Shown here one piece after another: positions 61,072 through 64,000 of a stretch of 64,000 bases of DNA. Source of the DNA: Pseudoduganella rivuli (GTDB taxonomy: Bacteria; Pseudomonadota; Gammaproteobacteria; Burkholderiales; Burkholderiaceae_D); NCBI RefSeq assembly GCF_009674485.1, contig NZ_WKJJ01000017.1, positions 153,999-217,998 of the forward strand. The letters are read 5' to 3'. Under the pieces are notes generated by a model. That model did no database searches and was not told the DNA's origin. It saw only the letters and a program-made list of their open reading frames with translations. How positions within the stretch are numbered: the stretch's first letter is position 1; every line of letters starts with the position of its first letter. A program made the translations under genes and the position numbers.

Positions 61072-62472
61072 TCAGCGCAGCGAGCGCACATCGACGAAGT
61101 GGCCGGCGATGCCGGCTGCCGCGGCCATGGCCGGCGACACCAGGTGGGTGCGGCCGCCCTGGCCCTGGCGGCCTTCGAAGTTGCGGTTCGACGTCGACGC
61201 GCAGCGTTCGCCCGGTTCCAGGCGGTCGGCATTCATGGCCAGGCACATCGAGCAGCCCGGTTCGCGCCATTCAAAGCCGGCGGCCTTGAAGATCGCGTCC
61301 AGCCCTTCGCGCTCGGCCTGTTCCTTGACCAGGCCCGAGCCCGGCACCACCAGCGCCAGCTTGACGTTCGATGCGCGCTGCTTGCCGCGCACCACGGCTG
61401 CCGCCGCGCGCAAGTCTTCGATGCGCGAGTTGGTGCAGGAACCGATGAACACCTTGTCGATGCGGATATCTTCGATCGGCGTGTTCGGCTTCAGGTTCAT
61501 GTAGACCAGCGCCTTTTCCATGGCGTCGCGCTTGACCGGGTCTTTCTCGTTGTCCGGATCCGGCACGCGGGCATCGACCGACACCACTTGTTCCGGCGAC
61601 GTGCCCCAGGTCACCTGCGGCTTGATCTCCGCCGCATCCAGCGTCACGACCAGGTCGAATTTGGCGCCGGCGTCGGTGTGCAGCGTGCGCCAGTATTCCA
61701 CCGCGCGGTCCCAGTGCGGGCCCACCGGCGAGAATGGGCGGCCCTTGACGTAATTGATGGTGGTCTCGTCCACGCCGACCATGCCGGCGCGCGCGCCCGC
61801 TTCGATCGCCATGTTACAGACCGTCATGCGGCCTTCCATCGACAGCGCGCGGATGGCGGAGCCGCCGAATTCCATCGCGTAGCCAGTACCGCCGGCGGTG
61901 CCGATCTTGCCGATAATGGCCAGCACGATGTCCTTGGCCGTCACGCCCGCGCCCAGCTGGCCGTCGACCTGCACCAGCATCGACTTCGATTTCTTCTGCA
62001 GCAGCGTTTGCGTGGCCAGCACGTGTTCCACTTCGGACGTGCCGATGCCGTGCGCCAGCGCGCCGAAAGCGCCGTGGGTCGACGTGTGCGAGTCGCCGCA
62101 AACGACGGTCATGCCCGGCAGGGTGGCGCCCTGCTCAGGGCCGATCACGTGCACGATACCCTGGCGCTTGTCGTTCATGTTGAAATACGTGAGACCGTAG
62201 GACTTGGTGTTCTTGTCCAGGGTTTCGACCTGCAGGCGCGAGACAGGATCTGCGATGCCTTGCGAACGGTCGGTGGTCGGCACATTGTGGTCGGCCACGG
62301 CCAGGTTGGCCGAAACGCGCCATGGCTGGCGATTGGCGACGCGCAGGCCGTCAAATGCTTGCGGGCTGGTGACTTCGTGCACCAGGTGGCGATCGATATA
62401 GAGGATGGTGGTGCCATCTTCCTCGGTGCGCACCACGTGGGATTCCCAGAGTTTGTCGTAAAGCGTCTTCAT
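61072..62472 (-). CDS. leuC: 3-isopropylmalate dehydratase large subunit
   Basis: 466 residues. Carries the 4Fe-4S cluster of isopropylmalate isomerase: Cys in G-S-C-T-N-S-R-I-E-D and the C-S-M-C-L-A-M-N pair. D-S-H-T-S-T-H-G-A-F-G is also typical. First gene of leuC-ecn-leuD-leuB; the ATG at 62472 starts M-K-T-L-Y-D-K-L-W. Confidence 0.98.
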   Translation of the reverse strand: MKTLYDKLWESHVVRTEEDGTTILYIDRHLVHEVTSPQAFDGLRVANRQPWRVSANLAVADHNVPTTDRSQGIADPVSRLQVETLDKNTKSYGLTYFNMNDKRQGIVHVIGPEQGATLPGMTVVCGDSHTSTHGAFGALAHGIGTSEVEHVLATQTLLQKKSKSMLVQVDGQLGAGVTAKDIVLAIIGKIGTAGGTGYAMEFGGSAIRALSMEGRMTVCNMAIEAGARAGMVGVDETTINYVKGRPFSPVGPHWDRAVEYWRTLHTDAGAKFDLVVTLDAAEIKPQVTWGTSPEQVVSVDARVPDPDNEKDPVKRDAMEKALVYMNLKPNTPIEDIRIDKVFIGSCTNSRIEDLRAAAAVVRGKQRASNVKLALVVPGSGLVKEQAEREGLDAIFKAAGFEWREPGCSMCLAMNADRLEPGERCASTSNRNFEGRQGQGGRTHLVSPAMAAAAGIAGHFVDVRSLR

Positions 62473-62507
62473 GATTGCTGCTACTGCCTGGTTAGATATT
62501 CACTTTG

Positions 62508-62535
62508 ATTATGCCATAGTTTGTGCAATGCAAAA
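62508..62535 (-). promoter_or_regulatory. Probable leuC promoter
   Basis: Minus strand CATAAT (forward 62508-62513), 35 bases before the leuC ATG. Possible -35 sequences TTGCAT and TTTTGC overlap at 62528-62535 with spacers of 14 and 16; neither is strong. Confidence 0.35.
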
Positions 62536-62599
62536 CCAAGCCCGAAATTCCGCCTCGTGAGCCGATGCGGCCTGGGGTTAGCACCACCATATGACGCCG

Positions 62600-62630
62600 A
62601 AAAAAAAAGCCTGCGGATCTCGCAGGCTTT
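62600..62630 (-). terminator. Terminator after cheA
   Basis: Minus strand AAAGCCTGCG, loop AGATC, CGCAGGCTTT, then a run of nine T in total. Ten-base perfect stem, 28 bases after the cheA stop. Confidence 0.93.
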
Positions 62631-62658
62631 GGTGTTTTTTGCCGCGGTCCTCTGTTTA

Positions 62659-64000
62659 TCAGGCCGCCATGCGTACACTACTCCTGCACCCTTCCATCAG
62701 GAACGATAGGCCCACCACTAGCACCAGATCGCCCTCGGCCGAACGCGCCGTGCCGGTAATACCTTCGACCGAAATCGCGGTCATCGGTTTAATTACCAGG
62801 TCGGCCGTACCGTCGACCGCTTCCACGGCCAGGATGTATGGCTGCGGTGCGTTGACGACGATACCCACGCGCTCGGACACCGGGGCATAGCCCAGTGCAC
62901 CGGCCAGCGTGCGTACCGGCAGCGGACGGCCCTGGTCTTTCAGCACCGGTGCGCCGCCCACTTCCATGAACTCTTCCGGCAATTCCACCACGCGCTGTAC
63001 CACGGCCATCGGCAGCGCCAGTTGCGCGCCGGAGGTCGAGACCAGCATGGTCGGAACGATGGACAGTTCGATCGGCAAGCGGATGGCAAACTTGGTGCCA
63101 CGGCCCAGCGCGGATTCGATGTGGATCGCGCCGCGGTTTTTTTCCACGGCGGTCTTCACCACGTCCATGCCGACACCGCGGCCGGACACGCTGGAGGCCA
63201 CTTCCTTGGTCGAGAAACCCGGTAAGAATACCAGCTGATACGATTCGTCGTCGGTCATGTTCGCATTTGGCGAGATCAGGCCCTTTTCGGCGGCCTTGCG
63301 GCGCAGCGCCACCGGGTCCATGCCGCGCCCGTCATCTTGCAAAACAATCATCACACTGTTGGCTTCCTGCCATGCTTTCAGCGAGATGAAAGCGCGCGGC
63401 GACTTGCCGGCCGCCACGCGGGCATCCGGGCCTTCGACGCCGTGGTCCAGCGCGTTGCGCAGCATGTGCACCAGCGGATCGTACAGGCTGTCCACCACGA
63501 CGCGGTCGACTTCGGTTTCCGCACCTTCAATGGTCAGTTCGACTTCCTTGCCCAGGTCCTTGGCCAGTTCGCGCACCAGGCGGGGGAATTTCTGGAACAG
63601 GCGGCCGACCGGCTGCATGCGGGTCGCCAGCGTGGCGCGCTGCAGTTCGCTGGAATAGCGCGATGCGCGCTCCAGGGTTTCCGTCAGCGCCGACATCAGC
63701 GTGGCGGCCTGGCCTTCGAATTTGAATTGCTGCAAGCGCTCCAGCAGCACGGCGGCCTGGTTGGCTGCCTGCACCGATTCGCCTGCCACTTCCAGCAGCG
63801 CATCGAGCTTGACGGCATCGATACGGATGCTTTCTTCCTTGGCGGGAGCCGCGTGCGGCTTTTCGTCGCCCTTGTCCGCACGGGCGCGCGACGCCGGCGC
63901 GGCGGCGGCCGCGGCTTGCGCTTCGGCCACGCCTTCCGCCACCGAGGAAGCGGCCGCCGGGGCCGCCGCAGCCACAGCCACCACCGGCGCCACGGCGGCA
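62659..64000 (-). CDS. cheA: Chemotaxis histidine kinase CheA (5' end outside window)
   Basis: 447 residues up to the right edge; the frame is open at base 64000, so the Hpt and CheY-binding parts lie outside. Visible order: Ala/Pro-rich linker, dimerisation helices (I-R-I-D-A-V-K-L-D-A-L-L-E-V-A-G-E), an ATPase domain with N-box H-M-L-R-N-A-L-D-H-G-V-E, G1 D-D-G-R-G-M-D and G2 G-R-G-V-G-M-D-V-V, and a C-terminal CheW-like domain ending near residue 447. It passes receptor state to CheY by autophosphorylation. Other che genes are presumably to the right. A downstream terminator marks it as the last gene of its unit. Confidence 0.93.
   Translation of the reverse strand, partial: AAVAPVVAVAAAAPAAASSVAEGVAEAQAAAAAAPASRARADKGDEKPHAAPAKEESIRIDAVKLDALLEVAGESVQAANQAAVLLERLQQFKFEGQAATLMSALTETLERASRYSSELQRATLATRMQPVGRLFQKFPRLVRELAKDLGKEVELTIEGAETEVDRVVVDSLYDPLVHMLRNALDHGVEGPDARVAAGKSPRAFISLKAWQEANSVMIVLQDDGRGMDPVALRRKAAEKGLISPNANMTDDESYQLVFLPGFSTKEVASSVSGRGVGMDVVKTAVEKNRGAIHIESALGRGTKFAIRLPIELSIVPTMLVSTSGAQLALPMAVVQRVVELPEEFMEVGGAPVLKDQGRPLPVRTLAGALGYAPVSERVGIVVNAPQPYILAVEAVDGTADLVIKPMTAISVEGITGTARSAEGDLVLVVGLSFLMEGCRSSVRMAA

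Overview
The window is GC-rich DNA from a betaproteobacterium, most likely Oxalobacteraceae (the Massilia, Duganella, Janthinobacterium group). This is inferred from protein character and gene order: rpsF-priB-rpsR-rplI-dnaB, and the block leuC-leuD-leuB-asd-fimV-truA-trpF-trpB-trpA-accD-folC-SPOR-cvpA-purF, which is typical of Burkholderiales. No database search was possible. No tRNA, rRNA, CRISPR array or insertion sequence was found, and no stretch longer than 300 bases lacks a gene.

Region 1 (1-27352, all minus strand) is a very large two-partner-secretion (TPS) locus. In transcription order it holds a TpsB-type barrel without POTRA domains, a 2903-residue TpsA, a FecR-domain exported protein, a full TpsB, a 3231-residue TpsA and a third TpsA that runs off the left edge. 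The two complete TpsA proteins carry a haemagglutinin-type TPS domain, GLUG-like repeats, 10 or 12 YDG repeats, a TolA-like Ala/Lys/Glu helix of about 220 residues, a Ser-rich linker and a shared C-terminal Tyr-Cys-Asn. The third has an Ala-Pro-Thr-X repeat where the others have the helix.

Region 2 (27510-34992) is a signalling group. A GAF-HD-GYP phosphodiesterase and a CHASE2 class III cyclase lie just upstream of the TPS locus on the same strand. Divergent from them are an MBL-fold hydrolase and a GAF-MshEN-secretion ATPase. Their position suggests second-messenger control of the surface proteins, but that link is inference.

Region 3 (35011-44046) is mostly housekeeping: a DUF2939/GNAT/symporter cluster, a DUF47-Pit phosphate pair, dnaB, the S6-PriB-S18-L9 operon with an S6:S18-type leader hairpin, lexA with two tandem SOS boxes, a glutathione transferase, and a toxin-antitoxin pair whose toxin is frameshifted.

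Region 4 (44053-64000, minus strand) is the conserved biosynthetic block: a Cys/Met-metabolism PLP enzyme, purF, cvpA, a SPOR protein, folC, accD, trpA/B/F, truA, fimV, asd, leuB, leuD, a small entericidin-like lipoprotein, leuC, and the 3' part of cheA at the right edge. Several genes (dnaB, the symporter, fimV) have a good -10 box only 6-8 bases before the ATG and no Shine-Dalgarno (SD) sequence, which suggests leaderless transcripts. priB appears to start with CTG.
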